Assembly (NCBI GenBank): GCA_009741485.1
Contig: CM019217.1
Location: forward strand, 29,877,247-29,941,246
Direction of reading: 5' to 3'
Length of the DNA: 64,000 bases
DNA from: Malurus cyaneus samueli
Taxonomy: Eukaryota; Chordata; Aves; Passeriformes; Maluridae
Each line of letters opens with the position of its first letter. Within the stretch, counting starts at the first letter, position 1. The notes below the pieces were generated by a model that was not told the origin of the DNA, did no database searches, and was given only the letters and a program-made list of their open reading frames with translations. A program made the translations under genes and the position numbers. Shown one piece after another: positions 22,901 through 32,922 of this stretch.

Positions 22901-25900
22901 CCAGAAAGATGTGGAATATCGACTGCCATTCACTGTAAACAACTTGACAATTAATATTAACATGTAAGTAGAGTGAACTGTGTCTATGCACATCTTGAAA
23001 ATCAAAATTGTTCTTAAAAAAAGAAAAGGTAGTAATAGAATAGTAGTAGTGGCTGCTACTATTATGAGTATTTATTATGAGTATCTATTATTATGAGTGT
23101 TGCAACTCATAATAAATTTCAGGAACTATAGCCTGGATTTGTTAGTGGTTAGTTGGTTTGTTAGTGGTTACAGTGATCTGAGTGAAACTGGTTCTGAGTG
23201 AAACAGGTGCAGATGTTCAGCAGAGAGCAAAATCATATTTTGCTGTGCTCAGTTCCTAAAATATCTGTGTGATTTTAGTTGAAGGTAACTAGGGGAAAGT
23301 GCTTGAGGGTTTCTGTTAACTTTGATTCCCTACTACTGAAAATAAACTTGATTGGTAATTTACTAGTCTGCTGTAGCTCCAAACTCTTGCCCTGGTGAAT
23401 CCTCTGGATCATAACTGAAGTGATTCATTGTCATATTTCTTGTGAATTTACGTTGGGGGGATGTTTTTGCTTTGGCAGATAGTGATAGTATTCTGTTCAC
23501 AAGTTTTTTATTAATTTGGCGTGCTGAGTTGGCCTGATATTTTTACAGGTTGCACTGTATTATATTTGTAGTAATAACTTTTGAATTCAAAAATGCTCTT
23601 GTTATGCTACAGCTTCTTTGTTGTCCATCAGTTGATCAGAGCATAGTGTTAATAGCGCCAAGGTCATGGGTTTGGTGCCCATATGGGCCATTCACTTATT
23701 AGCTGGACTCAGTGATCCACGTGGGTCTCTTCCAACTCATAATATTCTGTAGTAATTGCTCCTTTGTTATACTATAATTTTGCCCAGTGAATGTTCTCTT
23801 CAGTTTTGTGGAAGTCTGGTATTCCAGGCTTTTGGACTTCTGATTTTGTGACGGAATAATCCTTTTGTTGCTTCATTCATTGTGTACTTCCCTATAGCTG
23901 TAATCATAGAAAAGTAAGTTTATATAATTAGTAGTACTTTTTCTATGCATAATAAGCTTTCTTTTGCAAACTTTATCATGGTATGTCCCTGTAGTAATGA
24001 TTATTCTTGTATTTGCAGTTTGCTTCCACCTCAATTTCCTCAGGAAAAACCAGTCATCAGTGTTTTCCCACCTGTGAGACACCATTTAATGGACAAGCAG
24101 GGAGTATATGTGACTGGTCCATTAATAAGTAATGTATGTATAATTTGCAGCTTCATACAGATCTATTGTTAATAAGAATTTTAATACATGATACACTAGA
24201 CTATTGTTTATACTCCTGGTAAAAAAGATTAATGTAGATCCTAATCTCTTTCAAAGTGTATTTTGGGGGCCTGAAAACAAAAATTCAGAAGTGTTCAGTG
24301 TACTTCTAGTTATTCTTCTACTGTTACCAGTACTGACTTGAGTATTTCATAGATCTAAAACTATTTAAAGTTATGAAGGCTTAAAAAGTTGCTATCACAT
24401 ATTTTTAGTTATTATTAATTGTGCAGTTCTTCCAACTACATTGCAGTGTATTCCAAATAAAGGAGAGGGATGCTTTAAGATGGTTTTGTAACGTAGTTCT
24501 TTCTAGCCTAATCCTATTAAAATGGCATCAAGGTTTTAGCTTGAATATTCAGGATTTTAATATGCTTTTCTTTTTGTCAACAAGAATGTGCTATTTTTTT
24601 TAATGGAGGGAGGTTCTGACTCTTCCAGAATGCAGTTAATGCCTTTGTCCTCAGATATTTTTATTTTTTCCCCTCTCTTCTGTTGGTTTCACAAATGTAA
24701 TTTTGTAATAAAGTAGGGGTTTTTGGTTGTTCAACAGAAATGTGGTACTTCATTGACTCCCTGTTGATAATGGAATCTACAAAATACATTTAGTTTCTGT
24801 TCAATTCTGAGTGTCTTTATCACTTTATTTGGAGCTTTTGTATACACAGTTTGCCTTAGCTGGTATGTCTGAAATAGCTTTCAGCACTGTCATGTGGGTA
24901 TAATAAACAACCAAGTTCAGCACATTTTGGAACTGTTGAATTCCAGACATAATTTTTCTTCTTCATTGGGTTTTGTTTTGTGTTTTTACCAGTTTACAAT
25001 GCATTCAGATCTTGGAAAAATTATTCAAAGTTTACTGGATGAGTTTTGGAAGAATCCTCCAGTTCTGGCTCCCAGTTCAACATCGTTTCCATAGTAAGTT
25101 ATCTGTGAACGTAATAAATTGAAGTATGTGCATTAATTTTTAAAGAAGAGACTAAACCAATTATAAGGAGGGTAGGGACAGCAGTAATGTAATGGATATA
25201 CTGGAAGAATTAGACTCCCTGTCCTTGCAGAATTTCATGTGCATGCTTGAGGACCTGATTGTTTTGAGAAGAGAAACTAGTTTTCATTGGAGTTACTGTA
25301 TCAACATGCCTGATGTAACTTTATATCTGTTTCCTTGAAAAAGAAAATTTCACTTTATCAGATGAAATCTGGAATTTGCCATAGTTCATGATCTGAGCGG
25401 TTATGGTTTCTCATATTCTGTTCATAATCTCCCAGGCTTAGGGCAGTTTGTGTTGCACCATGTGCAGCAGAAATTGTGATTTAAAGAATTGTATTAAATA
25501 CGCGAAAGTGGACTGAGACATTCGAATTGTATCAGTATAACTGGTTCTCATGGCTGACAATGATACTACGTTTAGACACAGCTGCAGTTGTGAATTTTAA
25601 AAAAGTCGTTCATGCTGTTTAGAAGTAATTATGTGTGTGTTGCCCAAGCTGTTAAATGCTATACCATAAATAAGAACTAGTGTATGATACAGATGGTTTT
25701 CTCACAACTTTAGGATGGAAGTAACTGAGAACGGAAAATACAAAATTTATGGCCATTTGAAAATTCATTCTTATGTCTTATATGTGGTTTGGTAATTGTA
25801 ATTCAAATTACAAAAAATATGCTGTAAGCAGTTGGTTGCTCATGGTTGTGGTTTTGCTTTTTTTTAGCCTTTTCAACAAACCAGCTGGAATGCCTCCTTT

Positions 25901-28900
25901 TGCTCCTCAGGGGTTTCCATTTCTCCCTCCATATCCACCTCAAGAAACAAACAGAACAATGGCAGCCATGCCTGTTTCTGAATCAGTTTCTTCAAGCTAC
26001 ACCACAGACAAGCCTGCTGCTCCCTCTTATGGCTTGATTGCTGATCTGCCACTGCCTGTTCCGACAGCAGAAGCAGTGCTTCAGGTCTGTGTGCTGAGTT
26101 TTGTTTCTTAAGCTGTGAGACACTGGGTATAAGGTCCCTGAAGGGCACACAGGGCACTGCTGTAAAATTCAAGGAAGCACCTTCAGTGACTGCACTTCAA
26201 CGTTTTGCTGATGTTAGGAAAACAAATGTCATTCTGGCTTTGATGAAAAGTTTTTTAGAACTTGAAGTCAGAGTAACAAGTTTGTTTGAGTTTCAATGAA
26301 ACTAGTGTTATGCTAACTTGTCTTTGAATATAAGGGTTTTTGTTTTGGCACTCACTCCCCCGTAGTGCAGCTGTAGCTGTTTCTCCAACCATAGAGAATG
26401 GGCTTTTTTCTTTCTTCCCTGCTCAGAACCTATTAGGTGAGGGCACTGTGCAATCTCAAGCCTTTATATGTAGAGTTTTATCTTGTGTCTTTATACTCAA
26501 GCTCCCTATTTCTGATGACCTCTGGAAGGAATTCTATTTTCAATAAAACTTTATATCTAAATTTTTAGTCTTTAATCAAATCATGTCTATCGAAACAGAA
26601 GTTTTCTTAAGCTTGGAAGACACTTTTCTGGCTTTTTAGAATTTAAATTTTCTACCTTCTATGGAGACAACTGCTTTTTCCTTGTCTAAAACATTTCTTT
26701 TCTGAGGGATTATAGCTTTAAAAACCACATGAAAGGGATCAAAATGTCAGTCTCCTTTTCTGTTCTCACTTCCCTGAGTTTTATTGTTCCTATGTTTTTC
26801 CTCAGTCATCCAACTGTTTTCAAATGAAGGACATGGCAAAACAGAATTATTTTCCTCCAAAACTGACTCATCTTTTATGACGTGCCACCCCAAACTCTCA
26901 AAGCATTTTGTACCATTGGTTAAGCTGTCTTCTATTTAGAGACTAGTTTGCTACTGCTTTTCCTGCTTTTCTTGTTGCTGGCAAATACTCATTTTCAGTT
27001 TTGGATTAATCAAGTTAAATATCAAGAAATTGCTCTTCAGAAACCTACTAAGCATTTCTGAACTTTTGTTCAGGTTGGCCAGAATGGATTTACATACAAG
27101 ATGCCCGATGTTCCTGATACTTTTCCAGAACTCTCAGAACTAAGGTAAATTTTCAGAAGGTAGCTGAACTTTTGATAATTTTTAGGAGGCAGTTACTACT
27201 GGTCTGTGATTTTTGCCAGAAGTCAGTACACATCACTGAAAGGGTTTTGTAGAAATTATAAATACGGGAACTACCACGTACCAAAATACTCGAGTCAGAA
27301 AACATTTTTAGAAAGAGCAGAGGCAGTGAGGATTGAGGAGAGGAATGGAAAAGTGCAATAATCCTGTAAACACAAAGGTGAGTAAAGAAGGCGGAGAAGG
27401 AGGTGCTCCCAAGTAGCAGAGCGGTTACTTTTCTGCAGCCCATGGAAGTTTTGGAAAAGACCATAGTAGAACAGGTATTTAAAAAATACGGCCTGTAGCT
27501 GTGAGAGGGCTATGCTGGAGCAGTTATCCACACTGCAGTCCATGAAGGGCCCCATACTGGAGCAGGCAGATGTGCCTTAAAGGAAACTGTAGCTATGGAT
27601 TACCTCCACTGGAGTAGTCTCTCCTGCCAGGGTCTGAATGCAATCTGTGGAGTTGGGGTAATGTGTGAGGAGGAAGGGGCAGCGGAGATTAATTGTTAGG
27701 GACTGACTGCTACACTTGCAATTCCCCCTTGCCCCAAGGAGCGGGAGGCCAGGGGAGGTAGTGCTGGGAACGAAGGAATGAAGTTGAGCCTGAGGAAAAA
27801 GGGAGCAAAGTGGTTTAGGCTTTTTGCCTTTCTTGCTCCCTATCCAACTCTTACTGTAATTGACACTAAATTCAGTTAATTTTTTCCGAGTGTGTTTTGC
27901 GTGTGATTGTAATTGGTAAGTGACCTCACTGTCTTCATCTCAACCCCTGAGCTTTTCTCTGTAACCTGTTGTGGGGGACTGAGAGAGCAGCTGGGTGAGT
28001 GTCTGGTAGCTGATGGTCAACCCACTATGGCAGCATTATGGAAAGTAAGGCTTGAAATAGGAGCTGCTTTTTAACATGCTGCTTTTTAAATTCACTGCTG
28101 CATGTAGTAATGCCCACAGTCCATGGAGAAGGGGAAAAATAAGATGTGGTCAACAGGTCATGTATTTGTACAGTCCAAAAAAATGCCTCAAATTTCAGTA
28201 GAAATGAACTACTTTACTTGTGCTGTTTGCTGTTAGATTTAAATCTACTTTGTTTCTGTTTGAATACAGTATATCACAGCTGACCAGTATGAATGAGCAA
28301 GAGGAGGTGTTACTGGAACAGTTTGTGACTCTTCCACAGCTGAAGCAAGTAATTTCTGATAGAGACGAACTAGTGAAAAGCATTGAAGAGCTGGCAAGTA
28401 AGCTGTCAAATTGTTAACATATATGGTTGTGTCCTGTGAACTAAATCCTTTAAAAAAAAAAGTAGTAATGGTGATTTTATTTTCCAGAAAAAAACTTGTT
28501 GCTGGAGCCTAGTCTCGAGGCAAAAAGACAAACGGTGTTGGATAAAGTAAGTGAACAATAAACTCTTCAGAAATATTAGTGGTAATACTTGGGGTTTTTC
28601 AAGGTGAAAATGTTCTTTTTCTTTTTCCTTCCAGTATGAGCAACTCACGCAAATGAAAGCAGCCTTTGAAAAAAAGATGCAAAGACAGCATGAACTTAGT
28701 GAGGTATAATTCCTATATATCATCCTTTAAGACTATTTCAATAAATCTGAAGTTTTGACTTGTATCTTTAACCATTAAGAATATTCTTTTCGTTACAACT
28801 AATTTAATATGAAGTAGATGAAGTATTTGATCAAGTATGAAAAGTACAGGATCATGTACCAATAAGTTAAAAGCAAAGCTATGGTTTTTTTGGATTGGGT

Positions 28901-31533
28901 TTTTGTTTTTTACTGCTACAATAGAAGCAAAGTTGGAAGAAAAGAGTGATGTACGTATAGCACTGTTTAGTACAATCTTGAGCCAAACGAGTCTTATGAA
29001 TATAAAATTTTTTAAAAAGGCTTGTTCAATTAATGGTACTTATTTAACATGCTGAGGTTGTAAAACTGTACCAGATGAAAGTGCTCAAAACAATAACTTC
29101 AGGAACTTAAATTCTGCAGTTCATTGAGTATGCTTACTTCAGGCAGTATGTTGTATGTGCTGTCAAACCTTGCACATTCTACAGCGCAAACAGGGTACAT
29201 CATTACTTCAGAAAGTAGAAGGAAAAGGAGAATAATTTCTTGGTATGTTTGGTGTTGGTATTCTTGGTATTCATTAGAAGATATAACTTCTCATATACCA
29301 CTTTCTGCACTGAAATGTTTCTATTTTGAAAGCCTTGTCACCTGAGAATACAACAGTCCCTCAAATTAGCGTGCATAGTGCCTGAATTTCAGAATGCCCC
29401 CAAAACAGCAAAATACAAAATAACAACAAAAAAGTTGCATGACAGCAAACTGAATGATTTTATAGGTAATCCAAATGTGTTAGAGGTTTCCTCACCTGAA
29501 AATCAGAATAGTCTGACTCGTAATGCCTCCTTTGACTTTAAAGTAGGCAGAAGTAGCTGACATTAAGAAACCTTCTATTTCTGCAAGAAACCACTTAAGA
29601 ACAGGACATAATATCCCACTGCTTTATTCCATTTTCTTTTTTCTAAGTTAGATTTGTTGATTCAATTTAGTGATGGATAGGAGACTGAGAGTACAGGGGT
29701 AGCAGCTGAATTTTTCTTCTTTTTTTCCCTGTATGCTATATCTTTATGTATTGATGTTTGCTGTGCACACATGGTATCTCCTCCTCTCCTCTCTTCAAAT
29801 TTCCAGACGAGTATTTTCACTTGTATTCATCTTTTATTAGGGCAAACTCTCTTTTTGTAAAGACTAATTTAACAGGAAATTTCTGATTGCATTAAGGTTT
29901 TACAGAACATAAGTAAAAACTTTTCATAGGGTAGGTGAAGGTTAGGCTAAGCATCTAAAATCTATAAATAGCCTAATTTTGCAGTTCTGGCTCTGTACAG
30001 TCTCCCTACTGGATGTGTATCATGTTAACTGCCCAAACATATTAGAGAAAAAATAATGAAATTGTATGCAATAAACAGAAGTAAGGTGTGAGGTTTATAA
30101 GAACAGAAGTATGAGTTTACTGGTTTAGATTAGCGGCTAATCTGCTTCTTGAGTAGGTGCTTTAGTTTCCTGTCATCTTCTCCACAATCATTTCAAGGGT
30201 ATTTAAAAGCTGAACAGTAAGTGCTTTTTTACCTTTTTATACTTCTCAGGTTCACACCTGATTTTCAAAAGTAGACCCTATTTATTGAAGACATTTGAAA
30301 TGTTATTTCTACTCAAAAATCATGCACTTGAGAACTTGTCAGATTTCCAAGCTGGATGCTTTCTGCAGTGTAGGGTAAAAGTTGAAAAACTTGTCATTTG
30401 TGAGAATGATTGTGTAGCAAGACCTAAATTAGCAATACTTTTCTTTCATTGAATCCTTTCTAGTTTAACAAGCTATGCTGGTTCTTCGAGATGGAGCTTC
30501 ATCTGGTTACTTTGGCTTTTACCTAATAATAGTGCTCTATCCACATATTCCATATTTACATAGTCATTTAGCTTCTTGGAAATACATCAGTTTTATTGGA
30601 GAGGTTAATATTACATTGGACTTTTTATTTTCTTAGAGTTGCAGTCCAAGTGCTCTGCAAGCCAGACTTAAAGTAGCTGCTCATGAAGCTGAAGAGGAGT
30701 CTGACATTATTGCAGAAGACTTCTTGGAAGGCAAAACAGAGATAGATGACTTTCTTAGTAGTTTCATGGAAAAGAGAACGGTATGTAATATTTGAATAAT
30801 TCTAATCCAAGAGATGTACAACTCGTGTATAAATTTAGGATTTTTTAAAGAGTTTGAGCAGTTCTGTGATACAGAACAGTGCTTTAGTGAGTTTTGACAG
30901 AAGAAAAATATTTCCTATAATGGCTTCAGTCTATTTAGACTATGCATTCCAAAGGTGCATACTTTTAAGGCAGACGTGCAAAGATCTCCTGTGTTAGACC
31001 CTATTCATGTCTTGTTGCGGACATTTTTGTGACAATTTTTTCTGTATCTTGTATAGATATGGGGGAAGATAGCCACATGGTAAATTTCAGATTTGGAAGG
31101 TCGACATAAACTGAAATGTTGCTTAAACAATCTTAATGTTTAATTTATTAAACTTCTTTAACAAATTCTGCTGATGGCTATCATCAAGTAAGTAACTGAG
31201 GTTAATTCTTGCTTGTGCTGTGATAGAAGTAACTTACCAAGTAGTATACCTGTCTTTAAAGCTGCCCAGTAAATGCATTTTATGACATGAGTATAGATCA
31301 TTGTTCAGCCCAAAGCTTGGAAGGGAGGTAGATCCGGCAGGTTTTCTTTTTTTTAAAAGGTCTGTAAAGTAGTTAAATCATTAAGGAGGAACTGCAGCAT
31401 GCACTATAAAAAACTGTATTTAGAATTCAGTCTTGTATGTCTTGTTTCATAGCTCTGCCACTGCAGACGAGCCAAAGAGGAAAAACTTCAACAGGCAATA
31501 GCAATGCACAGCCAATTTCACGCTCCACTATAG
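19792..31533 (+). CDS. VPS37A: Vacuolar protein sorting 37A, ESCRT-I subunit, complete (11 coding exons)
   Basis: VPS37A is a subunit of ESCRT-I, which with TSG101, VPS28 and an MVB12/UBAP1 subunit sorts ubiquitinated cargo into multivesicular endosomes. The coding pieces are 19792-19916, 22889-22963, 24019-24133, 24993-25093, 25868-26084, 27074-27144, 28270-28397, 28488-28546, 28635-28703, 30637-30780 and 31453-31533. They sum to 1185 nt, or 394 residues plus stop (human about 397). The start MNWLFPLSK matches the family. Residues about 20-140 form the UEV-like N-terminal domain (SIAEIQKDVEYRLPF, KQGVYVTG). A Pro/Phe-rich linker follows, and the C-terminal Mod(r)/VPS37 domain (about 225-394) holds the coiled-coil ESCRT-I core (EEVLLEQF to CHCRRAKEEKLQQA). 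All introns are GT-AG and no stop interrupts. The length and N-terminal domain distinguish it from VPS37B, C and D. Confidence 0.98.
19917..22888 (+). other. VPS37A intron 1, about 3 kb
   Basis: The first 450 bases belong to the CpG island; the rest is AT-rich. No gene or clear repeat seen. Confidence 0.8.
22889..22963 (+). CDS. VPS37A: VPS37A exon 2: residues 42-66 and part of 67
   Basis: The acceptor is TTTGACAG ending at 22888 and the donor GTAAGT is at 22964. It encodes SIAEIQKDVEYRLPFTVNN, almost identical to mammals. Confidence 0.97.
23088..23115. repeat. Perfect 11-bp inverted repeat with 6-nt loop
   Basis: TTATTATGAGT at 23088-23098 and its exact reverse complement at 23105-23115 surround GTTGCA. 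It lies within a patch of TATGAGT-type direct repeats. Confidence 0.85.
23640..23752 (+). mobile_element. CR1 LINE 3'-end fragment
   Basis: The words TGGACTCAGTGATCCACGTG and TCTTCCAACTCATAATATTC match the typical avian CR1 3' end read on the plus strand. About 110 bp, degraded, with no coding part. Confidence 0.75.
24019..24133 (+). CDS. VPS37A: VPS37A exon 3: residues 67-105
   Basis: The acceptor is ATTTGCAG at 24011-24018 and the donor GTATGT at 24134. It encodes LLPPQFPQEKPVISVFPP and HHLMDKQGVYVTGPLISN, the core of the UEV-like domain. Confidence 0.97.
24134..24992 (+). other. VPS37A intron 3
   Basis: AT-rich with T tracts. Nothing recognised. Confidence 0.75.
24993..25093 (+). CDS. 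VPS37A: VPS37A exon 4: residues 106-138 and part of 139
   Basis: The acceptor is TTACCAG ending at 24992 and the donor GTAAGT at 25094. It encodes FTMHSDLGKIIQSLLDEFWK and the start of the Pro-rich linker. Confidence 0.97.
25094..25867 (+). other. VPS37A intron 4
   Basis: AT-rich. Nothing recognised. Confidence 0.75.
25868..26084 (+). CDS. VPS37A: VPS37A exon 5: residues 139-211, proline-rich linker
   Basis: The acceptor is a T-rich tract ending in TTTAG at 25867 and the donor is GTCTGT at 26085. It encodes the Pro/Phe-rich linker (PPFAPQGFPFLPPYPPQE) and a Ser/Thr-rich stretch. The linker is the least conserved part and accounts for the small length difference from human. Confidence 0.95.
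26085..27073 (+). other. VPS37A intron 5
   Basis: AT-rich, with an AATAAA at 26540-26545 that could allow early polyadenylation. No gene or named repeat seen. Confidence 0.6.
27074..27144 (+). CDS. VPS37A: VPS37A exon 6: residues 212-234 and part of 235
   Basis: The acceptor is TGTTCAG ending at 27073 and the donor GTAAAT at 27145. It encodes VGQNGFTYKMPDVPDTFPEL, directly before the Mod(r) domain. Confidence 0.96.
27297..28036 (+). mobile_element. Avian LTR-like interspersed repeat in VPS37A intron 6
   Basis: This G/A-rich block stands out from AT-rich intron. It contains short imperfect units of the kind CAGCCCATGGAAG and CAGTCCATGAAGG followed by TGGAGCAGG or similar. Then come GAGGAGGAAGGGGCAGCGGAG and a tail with GTAATTGGTAAGTGACCTC, ending GTCAACCCACTATG. 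I recall this layout from a common bird repeat, probably LTR-derived, but cannot name the family. Boundaries are approximate. Confidence 0.6.
28270..28397 (+). CDS. VPS37A: VPS37A exon 7: residues 235-277 and part of 278
   Basis: The acceptor is AATACAG at 28263-28269 and the donor GTAAGC at 28398. It encodes MNEQEEVLLEQFVTLPQLKQ and the start of the C-terminal coiled coil. Confidence 0.96.
28488..28546 (+). CDS. VPS37A: VPS37A exon 8: residues 278-297
   Basis: The acceptor is TTTTCCAG ending at 28487 and the donor GTAAGT at 28547. The exon opens with seven A bases, giving K-K-N where mammals have R-K-N. It is flanked by two introns of only 90 and 88 bp. Confidence 0.95.
28635..28703 (+). 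CDS. VPS37A: VPS37A exon 9: residues 298-320
   Basis: The acceptor is CCTTCCAG ending at 28634 and the donor GTATAA at 28704. It encodes YEQLTQMKAAFEKKMQRQHE, part of the long helix of the ESCRT-I core. Confidence 0.96.
28704..30636 (+). other. VPS37A intron 9, about 1.9 kb
   Basis: AT-rich. Several short open frames but none with a family match or coding character. Confidence 0.75.
30637..30780 (+). CDS. VPS37A: VPS37A exon 10: residues 321-368
   Basis: The acceptor is TTTTCTTAG ending at 30636 and the donor GTATGT at 30781. It encodes ALQARLKVAAHEAEEESD and FLEGKTEIDDFLSSFMEKR, the most conserved part of VPS37 proteins. Confidence 0.97.
30781..31452 (+). other. VPS37A intron 10
   Basis: AT-rich. 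Nothing recognised. Confidence 0.75.
31453..31533 (+). CDS. VPS37A: VPS37A exon 11: residues 369-394 and stop
   Basis: The acceptor is GTTTCATAG ending at 31452. It encodes LCHCRRAKEEKLQQAIAMHS and ends FHAPL-stop. The TAG at 31531-31533 is followed at once by GTAAAC, which looks like a donor, so the stop is the last codon of the exon. Confidence 0.95.
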   Translation, partial: LCHCRRAKEEKLQQAIAMHSQFHAPL

Positions 31534-31774
31534 GTAAACTTTGTATTTTAAACTATTTACCTTATTGTTACACATTTGGTAATAACTGCAAATGGATTTG
31601 TTACAGTGCTTAGTGATCTAGTAACACTTCCTGTGTAAATCAAGTATGTTCTGCATCTGTTGTTAGTTGTATTTAAAACATAACTTCTGGAGGAATTAAA
31701 ATATCTAATTATGGAACTTTGTCTTTACAGACTTCCTGCAAACTACACCTGCCAAGAGAATGAATGAAAAACCC

Positions 31775-31780
31775 AATAAA
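31775..31780 (+). terminator. VPS37A: Proximal poly(A) signal of VPS37A
   Basis: AATAAA only 45 bp into the predicted last exon, followed by T-rich sequence. Confidence 0.6.
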
Positions 31781-32333
31781 GCACACTTTTTAATAACTAT
31801 TATTTGCAAATAAGCATTTCATCTTATCTGGTTGTATTTATAGAAGAGATTGTATACAGAGCTGGGATGGTTTTTGTACAAATTAGAATGTCTCTTTATA
31901 TTCTCGTTGTATTCAAGAATCCTTCTATTGCAATCTTTGCATTAATTTCTTGTATTTATTGTTGATAGTTATAATATTTAAGTTCCCTGCTGCTATACTC
32001 CATTATTCAGAGATTAAATACCTAAACATGTAATTTTGACTAGCTTTTTACATTTTTATAAAAACATAATTCATATCTTTTGTATTTTGAACTTTAACCA
32101 TAGATTTGGCTTAATCTGTGGAAGACTTTAAGTGTTGATAGGACTTAAGAAACTAAAAAAGTTCTTAATGGAGATTGTCAGTGGATTCACAAGCTGTCTT
32201 GAAGCCAAAATATTAAAGAAGTTTTTTTACTTCTAAGTAATAATAGAAGACTAAGTCTAGCTTGTATTGTGTTTTGGATAAGTAGACTGGGGATTAAGCA
32301 AAGGATGTATTGGACAAACTATACTGGAATCAG

Positions 32334-32339
32334 AATAAA
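32334..32339 (+). terminator. VPS37A: Distal poly(A) signal of VPS37A
   Basis: AATAAA in CAGAATAAATGA, followed within 40 bp by T/G-rich sequence. Confidence 0.6.
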
Positions 32340-32885
32340 TGATCTCTGCATAGATTTGGTATGTTGCTTAGTAGCACTAATGCACTGATTTCAAGAGTGG
32401 CTTGGTACCTACCACTGTAATTAAACACAATTTTCATCTAACAATCTCATTTCCTTTTTTTTTGTACATAAAGGAATAATAATCAGCTCACCTTCCTGTT
32501 TCTGTTTTATGCAATATAAATATGTTCATCATGTGAGGAATGCAGAAGCACTTTACAAAACTAGTTCTGAAGTTCTTCAGAAAATAGCAGTTATTTTTCC
32601 CTAATTTTAAGAAACAAACTAATTTGTTTGGAGATGCATAGTGTCATATAGTAAGGCAAGTGATCGAATTTGAGAGTGAAACTTAATTCTTTGCTTTAAG
32701 CAATGCATCTTGCCTCTGGTAAGCTGACTGTCATAGGGTAGGGATGTATCTGGTGAGAATGGATAGCACCAATTGCAATATTCTGTAGGAGAAAAACACA
32801 GTTCCCTTGCTATTGCAAGAAGACACTTTCTTAGCCTTCTCAATGCACTGGGTTTTCTTGGAGATAGTCAAGGAGGAAGGAGGAG

Positions 32886-32922
32886 GAGGAGTAGAAGGAA
32901 TTCCAGAGGAGTAGAAGGAATT
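32886..32922. repeat. Two-copy purine-rich direct repeat, 20-bp period
   Basis: GAGGAGTAGAAGGAATT occurs at 32886-32902 and again at 32906-32922, after an AGG-rich run. Confidence 0.85.

Larger units (their letters stand above)
22964..24018 (+). other. VPS37A intron 2
   Basis: Contains a cluster of short direct and inverted repeats (23038-23215) and a CR1 3' tail (about 23640-23752). Confidence 0.8.
31731..32355 (+). other. VPS37A: VPS37A last exon, entirely 3' UTR
   Basis: A good acceptor (TTTGTCTTTACAG) ends at 31730. Two AATAAA poly(A) signals follow, at 31775-31780 and 32334-32339, suggesting short and long 3' UTR forms. The end near 32355 is estimated as 15-20 nt after the second signal. 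Confidence 0.7.
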
